Positions 13,058 to 21,975 of a DNA stretch of 64,000 nt are shown in pieces (the stretch's first letter is position 1; each line of letters begins with the position of its first letter). A model generated the notes under the pieces. That model did not search any database. It was not told where the DNA came from and saw only the letters and a list, made by a program, of their open reading frames with translations. The translations under genes were made by a program, and so were the position numbers. Source of the DNA: Marinomonas rhodophyticola (GTDB lineage: Bacteria > Pseudomonadota > Gammaproteobacteria > Pseudomonadales > Marinomonadaceae); NCBI RefSeq assembly GCF_026113935.1, contig NZ_JAPEUL010000009.1:268501-332500 (forward strand), written 5' to 3'.

Positions 13058-15199
13058 CTAAAACTCATAGCGGGCACTGATTTCGTAAGCTCTTTCGTCA
13101 CCAAACCAGCAGTTGGATGCGTCGTAGCAGCTGTAATAGGTTTCATCAAATACGTTGCTCATGGCAAATTTCACGCTAGCGCCCTGCCATTGTGGTGATA
13201 ATGCCGATAAGTCATAACCGATAGACAAATCGACCAAAGTAAACGATGGCACGGTATTCGAATTGGCGGCATCGAGTTGCATTTGCCCTACATAACGCAC
13301 ACCTGAGCCGAAGGATGCTCCGACTAGTTTTCCTTCTGTTGGTGCATAGGTTAGCCAAGTATTGAATTGCTTTTCAGGTACCCAAACAGGTGTATTACCT
13401 TCTATACCACTGTTGTCTTTGGTTACTTCCACGTCTTGCAGTGTGTAGGCTGCTTTGACCGTTATATCAGGTGTCATGGCGTGTTGTAATTCAAGCTCGA
13501 TACCACGAGAGCGCATTTCCCCTACTTGGACTTTTTGGCTGTAGTCTGAGCTGTCAGGATCACGAGTCAGTACATTGCGTTTGGTGATTTCAAACGCGGT
13601 TGCGCTGGCTGTGGTGTTTCGTCTTTTGTATTTTAAACCGGCTTCCCACTGGTCGGCGGTGGACGTATCAAAGGTTTTGCCATTACGATCTGAGCCAGTA
13701 ACGGGTTCAAAACTTTGGGCGTAGCTAACAAACGGCGCTACACCATTATCAAATTCATATAGCACACCTGCTCGACCACTAAATTGGCTTTGATCTACCT
13801 TAGTGTTGGTTGCCGCTCCGTATTTACGACCTTTTTCTGTTGCTTTAAATTGGTCATAGCGACCACCGGCAATAAAGACCCATTGATCGAGGCGTATTTG
13901 ATCTTGCAAGTATAAGCCTGTTTGTTCTTTGTCGATGGCAAAATCACTGCTGTAGCCGGACCCAGCGAAGTCTAGGTTATCTCTGATAATCTGCTTGTGA
14001 TCTGGATTATAAAGATCAATGCTCGGCGCAACGGCGTCTTCGTATATCACATCAGATTTGAGTTTTAGATAATCCACACCCACCAAAATATTGTGTTCGG
14101 CATTGCCAATATCAAACAATCCAGAAAATTGGTTATCTATGTTGATACCTTCAGACTTTTCATCTGTTAGGTAGGCGCGGCGGTTTAAGGTTCTTTCATC
14201 ACTGTCTAGTGAAGAAGAGTAAGTGTTTTCTTGGTACGCTTTGGCTGTGGTGAAACGAGCATTTTGTAAAAAGCGCCACGTATCATTGATATTATGATCG
14301 AGCTTATAGCCAAGCAGCAATACGTCTCGGTCATAGGTTTCCCAGTTTGTGTCACCCGCATAGGCATCTGAAGACAGTTTTCCATTAATGCTGTTATAGA
14401 CGGTGCCTTTGGATGGCAAAGTGGAATAGATCCCCATGCTTGGATCCTTTTGGTAATACATATTGAGGTTAAGCATGGTGTTGTCACTTATTTTCCAATC
14501 AATAGAGGGCGCGATCATGATGCGCTCTTCTTCCGATGTGACGGCTTGTCCGTCCTTTTGGCGAAAGAGTCCAACGACGCGATAGTTCATTGTATCGTTT
14601 AGCGCGCCGGTACTATCGATTTGTGTTTCGCGTTTATTATTATTACCTAAGGTTAATTCCACGCTATGTTGGCTCTCAGATTGAGGGGCTTTACTGATCA
14701 GATTCACCATGCCACCTGGCGGCATAGCGCCGTACAACGTCGAGGTTGGGCCTTTGAACACTTCCACTTGCTCTACCGCCGCCATATCGATTTGTGGTTG
14801 TAGGTTCCAATCGTTATAAAGTAGCTGCAGTCCGTCGTAGTAAGCTTTGTCGTTTCCGAAACCTCGTATATTAAAAAAATCCAATCGTGTTACCGCACCG
14901 CCTCGTAATTCAGTGTTGATACCTGGTGTGTACCGAACCGCCTCCGCAACGGTTTCTGTACCTCTTTGTTGTAAAGTTTCCTGTTCTATTACTGAAATAG
15001 CTTGCGGTGTTTCTTCTGGATCTAGCTGTGTTTTTGTTGCGGTATTACGATATGTTTGCCCTTTCACCACTAAAGGGCTTAACTGGTCCTCTACGTTTAG
15101 ATCCGTTGTTTCTGATGTATTAGCAGCAAGCGAGTAAGGTGACACTGAGGTAATAGCCAAAGCCAGTATAGTGAATTGAAAATGCACAGACGGTTTCAT
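13058..15199 (-). CDS. TonB-dependent siderophore receptor
   Basis: About 713 residues. Outer-membrane beta-barrel importing a ferric siderophore with energy from TonB. Seen: a signal peptide (MKPSVHFQF through SLAA), a TonB-box-like stretch SPLVVKGQ, the plug domain (SVIEQETLQQRGTETVAEAV, then FKGPTSTLYGAMPPGGMVNL), and a barrel ending in Tyr-Glu-Phe as outer-membrane proteins do. The plug resembles the FhuA/FoxA hydroxamate group. Start set at ATG 15199 because it begins the signal peptide and is preceded by GGAG; the frame extends nine codons further. A Fur-like site lies just upstream. Operon with the ferric reductase. Confidence 0.9.
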   Translation of the reverse strand: MKPSVHFQFTILALAITSVSPYSLAANTSETTDLNVEDQLSPLVVKGQTYRNTATKTQLDPEETPQAISVIEQETLQQRGTETVAEAVRYTPGINTELRGGAVTRLDFFNIRGFGNDKAYYDGLQLLYNDWNLQPQIDMAAVEQVEVFKGPTSTLYGAMPPGGMVNLISKAPQSESQHSVELTLGNNNKRETQIDSTGALNDTMNYRVVGLFRQKDGQAVTSEEERIMIAPSIDWKISDNTMLNLNMYYQKDPSMGIYSTLPSKGTVYNSINGKLSSDAYAGDTNWETYDRDVLLLGYKLDHNINDTWRFLQNARFTTAKAYQENTYSSSLDSDERTLNRRAYLTDEKSEGINIDNQFSGLFDIGNAEHNILVGVDYLKLKSDVIYEDAVAPSIDLYNPDHKQIIRDNLDFAGSGYSSDFAIDKEQTGLYLQDQIRLDQWVFIAGGRYDQFKATEKGRKYGAATNTKVDQSQFSGRAGVLYEFDNGVAPFVSYAQSFEPVTGSDRNGKTFDTSTADQWEAGLKYKRRNTTASATAFEITKRNVLTRDPDSSDYSQKVQVGEMRSRGIELELQHAMTPDITVKAAYTLQDVEVTKDNSGIEGNTPVWVPEKQFNTWLTYAPTEGKLVGASFGSGVRYVGQMQLDAANSNTVPSFTLVDLSIGYDLSALSPQWQGASVKFAMSNVFDETYYSCYDASNCWFGDERAYEISARYEF

Positions 15200-15230
15200 A
15201 GTAACTCCGTAAATAGAATAAAACAATATT

Positions 15231-15249
15231 GATAATGGATCTCATTCTA
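15231..15249 (-). promoter_or_regulatory. Fur box upstream of the siderophore receptor
   Basis: The 19-mer beginning GATAATGGATCTCATTC matches about 13 of 19 positions of the Fur consensus GATAATGATAATCATTATC, with both half-sites (GATAATG and CATT) conserved. It lies about 32 bases upstream of the receptor start, where a promoter would be. Suggests iron repression. Confidence 0.6.
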
Positions 15250-15340
15250 TTTTTCTTAAGAACATAAAACTTAACCTTTTGGTGCATCTTCCGTTAGGGA
15301 TACGAGCACGTATGATGGATCGGACTTCATTGCTAAGAGA

Positions 15341-16260
15341 CTATCTGGGTTTGACCGGAAGCCAGTATTCCATGTAGCTCTGCTGGCTATGTGGATTGTA
15401 ATCAGGATCATAAATTTCTAGTTCGTAGCCCTGTACGCCATAATAGTTAGATTCAGGTAGCCATTGGAAAATAAACCACTCTAATGCTTTTTTGACCGCT
15501 GAAGCGTTTCCATGAACAGGAATGACGGCGTACTCTTGAGGTGGAACAATGACGGTATCCAATGGCGCATTGTCAAATGGATTCGCTCCCGAAAAGAGTG
15601 GTAATAACGCGTTTATGGGTTTCAAGTATCCGGCCCAATAAAGCATTTGATCTGGGTGATCAGCATGGTCTTGAGTGTCTATGATGCCAATTGGGCGCAT
15701 GCCCTTTGTCATTGTCTTTACTTCTGAAATGACCTGAGACCAAAGTCGTGGAACACGTTCTGAAAAATTTGGGGATGCGGACAGTAGTCCCCGAATCCAA
15801 TCGCATTTGCCTTGAATTTCAAAGCTCTCGAGGCTTTCAACGCGTATTTGAGTAAATGCTTTGGGGGTATCTGTTTGCGTGTTATCTAGCCTTCTATATT
15901 GTAATGGTGTTCGCAACCCATGGCGCTTACCTTGCTGGCGATAAGATCGAGGGGTACAGTTGAACATGTGTTTAAAGGCTCGGGAGAAGCTTATTTCCGA
16001 GTCAAAACCACATTCTATGGCAATATCTACATGCTTATTTTTACTGGATAGTAACAGTTCGGCCGCTTTGCTTAGGCGTAACTCTCTTACATATTGAGCG
16101 ACAGAAAGCCCCGTTGCTTGGCTAAACACTCGCTGGAACTGCCACCGTGACCAACAGCTTTTTTCGGCCAAATTCGTCACATGAATGGGACTTCATCCAA
16201 ATGCTCGTGAATGTAATCTAACACTTTCTCGATACGAGTGAGTCGATCTTGGTTTGTCAT
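15341..16260 (-). CDS. AraC-family regulator with GyrI-like effector domain (frameshift at about 16187)
   Basis: Rob/SoxS-like architecture: an N-terminal double helix-turn-helix (SCWSRWQFQRVFSQATG and AIECGFDSEISFSRAFK) followed by a GyrI-like ligand-binding domain (about residues 125-306). ATG 16260 opens a frame that stops after 27 codons; the rest begins in another frame near 16180. Restoring one base in the GGG run at 16187-16189 (plus strand) gives a 306-residue protein reading LDEVPIHVTNLAEKSCWS, a good family N-terminus. Lies between the siderophore receptor and the divergent MFS gene and may control either. Effector unknown. Confidence 0.82.
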
Positions 16261-16427
16261 GGACCTGAGGCTTAAAATAATAACTATTATCATCTAATTG
16301 GCTTTTAATGCCAATGGGCAATAGCTCATTGGGGATTTTCTTTATGGAGTCTATTAATTAATCAAGTTGCGTGATTAAATCCGGATTATCTTTAACCATT
16401 CAAAACAATAAAAATGGATGTGGCTCT

Positions 16428-17558
16428 ATGAAGGAATTGACTCGAACAGCGTTGTATTGCTCTATGTTTATCGGAGTTGGTGCCGTTGCGGGTTTGCTTG
16501 GCCCGAGTCTTATTTATCTAGCGGATTTGATTGATGCTTCTGTGGCGGAAATCTCCATCGTTTTTAGCGCGCGTGCCGTTGGCAATATTCTCGGTGCGTT
16601 ATTAGCTGGACGAATGTTTGACCGTTGGAAAGGTCATCATTATTTGATTGTTATGCTGCTCTGTATGATTACAGGATTGATCTTAGTGCCCTTTTCTACC
16701 AGTTTGTCGATGCTGGTGGTATTGTTTTTCCTGTTAGGAGCAACGGAAGTGTCTGCTAATGCTGGTGGCAACATGATGATGCTGTGGTTGCACAAGGAAA
16801 AAGTCGGCTCCTATGTGACCATTTTGCATTTATGCCACAGTGCTGGATCCATGTTAGCGCCCTTGATTTTGGTCTTTGCTCAATGGACTGGCCATGGTTA
16901 TGGTTCAGGCTATTGGATGGTGGCTCTCTATGCTCTGATATTACCATTATTTTTATGGCGTCAACCTAGCCCAACGTTTGAAGTCAGAGCCAGTGAAGCG
17001 GTGCCTGTGACAAAGCAAAAAGCCACTTTTTTGGCATTTTTAACGGTCATCTTCTTATATGTGGGTTTTGAAATAACCATCGCTGGTTGGATCAGTACTT
17101 ATGCCGTTCTGTCTGGTGAAGATCAAAATAGCGCAGCGATATTAGTTACTTGGTTTTTTGTTAGCCTTTCCTTGGGGCGTTTGTTCTCCGTTTTCTTATT
17201 GCGTTGGATTACACCTCGTCAAGGCATATATGCTTTATTGTTAGTGAGTTTTACGGGAAGTCTGATGATGGTAGTGTCTGATGTGTCGCTTGTGGTGATC
17301 GCATTGTGGTTAGGTCTGGGTTGTTCCGCTTTTTTCCCCATGTTGTTTTCTTATGCCAACAGTATTATGGCGCTTAATGGCAAACGAACGGGTTATGTTT
17401 TTGTTTGTTGTGGATTGGGGGCGTTGGTTGCACCATCCTTAACTGGTACCATTATTGAAATTTTCAGTGCGAGAGCATTTCCGTTTTTGTTATTAGTTTT
17501 GACGCTTCTCATCACATTCAGTTGGCGCAGATTAGCTGGTATGACGCGAGGTAATTAA
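16428..17558 (+). CDS. MFS transporter
   Basis: About 376 residues with roughly 12 predicted membrane segments. Seen: an N-terminal GAVAGLLGPSLIYLAD stretch, then the loop 2-3 motif LLAGRMFDRWKGH, typical of the major facilitator superfamily. The longer frame starts at 16371, but MKELTRTALY at 16428 gives the usual short cytoplasmic N-terminus; the ribosome-binding site is weak either way. Divergent from the AraC regulator and near a siderophore receptor and reductase, so it may move a siderophore or its breakdown product; this is inference from position only. Confidence 0.8.
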   Translation: MKELTRTALYCSMFIGVGAVAGLLGPSLIYLADLIDASVAEISIVFSARAVGNILGALLAGRMFDRWKGHHYLIVMLLCMITGLILVPFSTSLSMLVVLFFLLGATEVSANAGGNMMMLWLHKEKVGSYVTILHLCHSAGSMLAPLILVFAQWTGHGYGSGYWMVALYALILPLFLWRQPSPTFEVRASEAVPVTKQKATFLAFLTVIFLYVGFEITIAGWISTYAVLSGEDQNSAAILVTWFFVSLSLGRLFSVFLLRWITPRQGIYALLLVSFTGSLMMVVSDVSLVVIALWLGLGCSAFFPMLFSYANSIMALNGKRTGYVFVCCGLGALVAPSLTGTIIEIFSARAFPFLLLVLTLLITFSWRRLAGMTRGN

Positions 17559-17574
17559 CCTTGTTGTATGGCGA

Positions 17575-17608
17575 ACACCTTGTTAGTAATCGTTTACTGA
17601 CAAGGTGT
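17575..17608. terminator. Bidirectional terminator between MFS gene and gmhB
   Basis: Nine-base arms ACACCTTGT and ACAAGGTGT, extended by a partly paired inner stem, lie between two convergent genes. There is no long T run, so it is weaker than the gyrB terminator. Confidence 0.65.
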
Positions 17609-17636
17609 CTTTGGACGTCTCATTGGTTAAACAGAG

Positions 17637-18194
17637 TTAACTGTATTTATGCAGTGTTGCAATGGTGAATGCTGCTAGGTCGGTATAGACAGTAAATGGG
17701 AAGTCTATCGTTTTATACTGCGTTTCACGGCCTTTTCCAGTCAAAACCAATACAGGCGAGCAACCACGTGCATTACCTGCCTGAAGGTCTCTGAGAGAGT
17801 CTCCAACCATGATGGCTGGGTGCTCTTTGAACGATAGACCAAGCTCTGCTTCGATTGTTTCAATCATGCCACTTTTGGGTTTACGACAGTTGCAGTTGTC
17901 ATTTGGACCGTGAGGGCAATATTGAATGCCATCTATTTTACCACCCTCTGCTTCGACAAGTGCTGTCATTTTATCGTGCATGTCATGCAAGGTGGCTTCG
18001 TTGTAATAGCCGCGCGCAATACCCGATTGGTTGGTGACGACAAAGACTTTAAAGCCCGCTTTAGACAATGCCGCGATCGATTTAATGCTGCCTGGAATGG
18101 GTTGCCATTCGTCGATAGATTTAACATAAGCGTCTGAGTCTTGGTTAATGACGCCGTCACGGTCTAGTAAAATAATGGGTTTGAGTTGCGCCAT
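17637..18194 (-). CDS. gmhB: D-glycero-beta-D-manno-heptose 1,7-bisphosphate 7-phosphatase
   Basis: 185-residue HAD phosphatase in ADP-heptose synthesis for the lipopolysaccharide inner core. Seen: catalytic DRDGVIN (about residues 11-17), VVTNQSGIARG, the zinc loop CPHGPNDNCNCRKP that separates GmhB from histidinol phosphatase, and VGDSLRDLQAG. Length is normal. Last in the leftward run trkA-trkH-ybaK-gmhB. Confidence 0.93.
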   Translation of the reverse strand: MAQLKPIILLDRDGVINQDSDAYVKSIDEWQPIPGSIKSIAALSKAGFKVFVVTNQSGIARGYYNEATLHDMHDKMTALVEAEGGKIDGIQYCPHGPNDNCNCRKPKSGMIETIEAELGLSFKEHPAIMVGDSLRDLQAGNARGCSPVLVLTGKGRETQYKTIDFPFTVYTDLAAFTIATLHKYS

Positions 18195-18272
18195 GGGGAA
18201 TGCCTTTTTGAATCGAGTTGAATCGTGTTAGTTGTACTGTTTCATTTCGTATCATTATGGATACAGCTTTGA

Positions 18273-18746
18273 TTATTTTACTTCACCTATAGCCGCGAAA
18301 ATGGCATTACGACAAGCGCGGCTGAGATCGTTTGGTGCTAGGCCAATATCCAGCCCTCGCTGTCCACCGCTGACATAGATCTTTTCAAACGCCTGCGCAC
18401 TTTGATCAATACAAGTGACGAGACTTTTCTTTTGCCCTACTGGACTGATACCACCAACCAAATAACCGGTAAGTCGTTCGGCATCTTTTATTTCGGCCAT
18501 ATGCAGCTTTTTTACGCCTAATGCGCTGGCCGCGCGTTTTAGATTCAACGTGCCAGTGACTGGTACTATGGTCACGAAGGTCGTTTTATCATCGGTAACG
18601 AGCAGTGTTTTGAACACGCAAGCAGGATCAAGATTCAGTTTTTGTGCGGCTTCTTCACCAAAATTAGAACAATTAGCGTCGTGTTCGTATTCGTGAATAC
18701 TGTACGCAATCTTCAGTTTCTTAAGCTGGTTTATGGCTGGTGTCAC
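18273..18746 (-). CDS. ybaK: Cys-tRNA(Pro) deacylase YbaK
   Basis: 157-residue editing protein that removes cysteine mischarged onto tRNA-Pro. Seen: the family stretch IHEYEHD near the start, VFKTLLV, GYLVGGISPVGQKK with its conserved lysine environment, and IYVSGGQRGLDI. Start chosen as GTG at 18746, giving VTPAINQLKK, which matches the E. coli N-terminus; AGGAT lies eight bases upstream. The longer frame to 18848 would overlap trkH. Starts 14 bases after the trkH stop. Confidence 0.9.
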   Translation of the reverse strand: MTPAINQLKKLKIAYSIHEYEHDANCSNFGEEAAQKLNLDPACVFKTLLVTDDKTTFVTIVPVTGTLNLKRAASALGVKKLHMAEIKDAERLTGYLVGGISPVGQKKSLVTCIDQSAQAFEKIYVSGGQRGLDIGLAPNDLSRACRNAIFAAIGEVK

Positions 18747-18760
18747 TGTGTTAATCCTGA

Positions 18761-20209
18761 TTATTTTTGCCAGAACATGGGGGTGAATAATACCAATAAA
18801 GTAAATACTTCTAAACGGCCCAATAGCATAGAGAAACACAGCATCCATTTTGCAGGATCACTGACACTGGTAAAGCTCGAAGCGACATCACCTAGACCTG
18901 GCCCCAAGTTGTTAAGGGTTGCTGCTACGGCAGACCAAGCCGTCACCTGATCCAACCCTGTTGCCATCAGACCTATCATTAAAACGACATACACCAACAA
19001 ATACGCAGAGAAAAAGCCCCAAACAGCTGATACCACCCTTTCATTGATGGCTTTACCACCTACTTTAACGGGAATCACCGCACTTGGATGTATCAAACGC
19101 TGTATTTCTCGCATTCCCTGTTTAAGGATCAAAAGGATACGAATAACCTTCATGCCGCCACCAGTTGAGCTGGCACAGCCACCGACAAAGGAGGTGACAA
19201 TCAACAGAAAGGGTAAGAAATGTGGCCATGAAGCAAAGTCTGCTGTACCAAAACCTGAGGTAGTTGCGATGGATACACTTTCAAAAACCGCGTAACGTAA
19301 CGAAGAGCTCCAATCATAGGTGGATGTCATTGCTAGTACCAACGTAGACAATACGCAAGTGCTAAGCAAGATAAACAAAAAGAAGCGTGCTTCAGGGTCT
19401 TTAAAATAATGCCACACGCTCTTGTGGCGCCAAGCATAAAAATGCAAAGCAAAATTGCACGCTGACACTATCATGAAAAAGGTACAAATCATTTCGATAG
19501 CCACACTATTGAAATACCCAATACTGGCATCGTGAGTAGAGAAACCACCAATAGCCACGGTTGAAAAGCTATGGCAAATAGCATCGAATAACGTCATTCC
19601 TGCTATCCAATAACCCAAGGCACAGACACTGGTTAGTGTGGCGTAAATAAACCACAGCGCTTTGGCTGTTTCGGCAATACGCGGTGTTAATTTTGTGTCT
19701 TTCACTGGACCTGGGGTTTCTGCGCGATACAACTGCATACCACCGATGCCTAGCATTGGCATAATGGCCACGGCCAAAACAATGATACCCATACCACCAA
19801 GCCAGTTAAGCAACTGGCGGTAAAATAAAATCGATTTAGGTAAATCATCGATCCCTGTGAGTATCGTCGCCCCCGTGGTTGTGAGGCCAGATATGGATTC
19901 AAATAAGGCATCGGTAAAAGTGAGGTTTGGCGTTTCTGCTAAGAAGAAAGGCACCGAACCGAATAGCCCCAGCACTGTCCAGAACAGCACGGTAACTAGA
20001 AAACCATCACGAATTTTCAACTCACCACGTTCATTACGAACTGGAAACCAAAGCAAAAAACCGCCCAATAAGTTGATTGCTAATGCATATAAAAACGCAT
20101 GGACAGTGCCATCTGAATAAATGATGGACACAATAATTGGTGGAATTAGCGAGACGCTAAACACCATAACCAATAAACCAATGACGCGTAAAATAACACT
20201 AAAATGCAT
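18761..20209 (-). CDS. trkH: Trk potassium uptake protein TrkH
   Basis: 482-residue inner-membrane K+ channel subunit. Seen: four pore loops with filter-like motifs, GLTTTGATI, STVAIGGFST, ATTSGFGT and NNLGPGLG, each with the key glycine, and about ten hydrophobic spans. Works with the TrkA subunit encoded immediately upstream, and its gene is co-oriented with trkA (89-base gap). Confidence 0.96.
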   Translation of the reverse strand: MHFSVILRVIGLLVMVFSVSLIPPIIVSIIYSDGTVHAFLYALAINLLGGFLLWFPVRNERGELKIRDGFLVTVLFWTVLGLFGSVPFFLAETPNLTFTDALFESISGLTTTGATILTGIDDLPKSILFYRQLLNWLGGMGIIVLAVAIMPMLGIGGMQLYRAETPGPVKDTKLTPRIAETAKALWFIYATLTSVCALGYWIAGMTLFDAICHSFSTVAIGGFSTHDASIGYFNSVAIEMICTFFMIVSACNFALHFYAWRHKSVWHYFKDPEARFFLFILLSTCVLSTLVLAMTSTYDWSSSLRYAVFESVSIATTSGFGTADFASWPHFLPFLLIVTSFVGGCASSTGGGMKVIRILLILKQGMREIQRLIHPSAVIPVKVGGKAINERVVSAVWGFFSAYLLVYVVLMIGLMATGLDQVTAWSAVAATLNNLGPGLGDVASSFTSVSDPAKWMLCFSMLLGRLEVFTLLVLFTPMFWQK

Positions 20210-20298
20210 ACTTGTTTCCTAGATCTCGACTTAAAGCGTGTTGTCAGACCAGCGTTAATTATTCATTTGAATGAGGGTTAAATTTAGCAAAATCCGCT

Positions 20299-21672
20299 TT
20301 AAAAGAAGGTCAGTCCTACTTGGAACAGCTGCTCTACGGCCGGAATTTGCTTCTTGTTCGTGACGAAAATAATAACGTGGTCTTCCGCTTGAATGACGAG
20401 ATCACCCGTGGCGACAATCATATTATCTTCTCTAACAATAGCGCCGATGGTGGCACCATCGGGTAAATTCAAATTGGCGATACTTCGACCGACCACTTTC
20501 GAAGAGCGATAATCACCATGTGCAACGGCTTCTAATGCTTCTGCTGCTCCTTTGCGCATCGAGTGAACGTTTACTACGTCACCACGACGGATATAACTCA
20601 ATAAAGAACTTATGGTGGTTTGTTGAGGTGAAATGGCAATGTCGATCATGCCTTCTTGAACAATGTCTACATAAGCTGGGTTGTTGATAATCGTCATAAC
20701 CGTACGAACACCAAGTACTTTTGCTAACATAGAAGACATGATGTTGGCTTCATCATTATTGGTTAAGGCGCAGAATACATCGGTGGATTCGATGTTCTCT
20801 TCAAGCAGCAATTCTTGCTTAGAGGCATCGCCATTGAGCACTATGGTGTTGTCCAAGGTTTCAGACAGATATCGACAACGCTCTGGATCGCGCTCAATGA
20901 TTTTGACACGATATTCTTTTTCTAGGCTTTGGGCCAAACGCTCACCGATGTTACCGCCACCAGCAATAATGATACGTCGATAAGGTACATCCAATGGACG
21001 TAATTCACTCATGACATCAAGCACGTCTCGTTGCGCGGTGAGAAAAAAGACTTCGTCATTCGCGTGAATATGTGTGTTGCCGTCAGGAGAAATGGACTTA
21101 CCGTCACGATAAATCGCTGCGATACGTGTTTGGATTGACGGCATGTGTTCTTTCAAAAAGCTGATTGGCTGATCAATCAGTGGGCCGCCCTTTTCTGCTT
21201 TGACGACGACCAGTTGGACTTTGCCATCGGCGAACTCCATGACCTGCAGTGCACCAGGATAGCGGATCAATCGACTTAAATGCTTAGTGACTTCTTTTTC
21301 AGGGCTGATACGAACATCCATTGGGATGGCTTGGTCGGCAAATAATTCTGGGTATTTAGCATACGCACTTGAACGAACGCGACCAATTTTAGTTGGCGTT
21401 TTAAAGAGAGTGTGCGCGATCTGACAAGCGATCATGTTGGTCTCATCTTGGTTGCTCACGGCAATCAACATATCTGCGTCATTACAGCCCGCTTGATCCA
21501 ATACATCAGGATGCGAGCCGCTGCCCTCCACTGTTTGGATATCGAGACGATCTTGCAGTTCTCTAAGGCGAGTAAGATTGGTATCAATGACAGTAATATC
21601 GTTATCTTCACTAGCGAGATTTTCGGCTAGTGTGGCCCCAACTTGGCCTGCCCCTATAATGATGATTTTCAT
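20299..21672 (-). CDS. trkA: Trk potassium transport regulator TrkA
   Basis: 457-residue cytoplasmic NAD-binding gating subunit. Seen: two tandem RCK units, each a Rossmann fold (MKIIIIGAGQVGATLAENL at the start and IIIAGGGNIGERLAQSLE at about 233) followed by a TrkA-C domain. Length is normal for the two-unit proteobacterial form. Leader of a likely operon with trkH. Confidence 0.96.
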   Translation of the reverse strand: MKIIIIGAGQVGATLAENLASEDNDITVIDTNLTRLRELQDRLDIQTVEGSGSHPDVLDQAGCNDADMLIAVSNQDETNMIACQIAHTLFKTPTKIGRVRSSAYAKYPELFADQAIPMDVRISPEKEVTKHLSRLIRYPGALQVMEFADGKVQLVVVKAEKGGPLIDQPISFLKEHMPSIQTRIAAIYRDGKSISPDGNTHIHANDEVFFLTAQRDVLDVMSELRPLDVPYRRIIIAGGGNIGERLAQSLEKEYRVKIIERDPERCRYLSETLDNTIVLNGDASKQELLLEENIESTDVFCALTNNDEANIMSSMLAKVLGVRTVMTIINNPAYVDIVQEGMIDIAISPQQTTISSLLSYIRRGDVVNVHSMRKGAAEALEAVAHGDYRSSKVVGRSIANLNLPDGATIGAIVREDNMIVATGDLVIQAEDHVIIFVTNKKQIPAVEQLFQVGLTFF

Positions 21673-21931
21673 AGTCTACCTTAGAGCGTTATGTGTTATT
21701 CGGCTCTTTGTTTAATATATTAATATAATGAGAAGTTAAATCGTCTTACAGACCAAACGTGCATAATTTTTACTTGAATCAAGTTGAGCAAGTGTACCGA
21801 TATAAGGCCAAACATTTAACTTGAACTTGCAAAATAGCCATAATTTTTTTCAGTTAGATTGGATGTCGACCTTACCTCCTGACAGCTCATTATGCTGAAA
21901 GTATGACCGTGTACCCATAAATCGGTAGGTA

Positions 21932-21963
21932 AAACAGAGTGTTTCATGTGAAACACTCTGTTT
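21932..21963. other. parS: parS-like ParB site inside a perfect hairpin
   Basis: The 16-mer TGTTTCATGTGAAACA at 21940-21955 differs from the parS consensus TGTTTCACGTGAAACA by one base. It is embedded in a perfect 15-base inverted repeat (21932-21946 and 21949-21963, two-base spacer), which lies just after the rsmB stop and may also end rsmB transcription. The rest of the 303-base gap 21673-21975 shows nothing else I recognise. Confidence 0.65.
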
Positions 21964-21975
21964 GTTCTTTTAATT

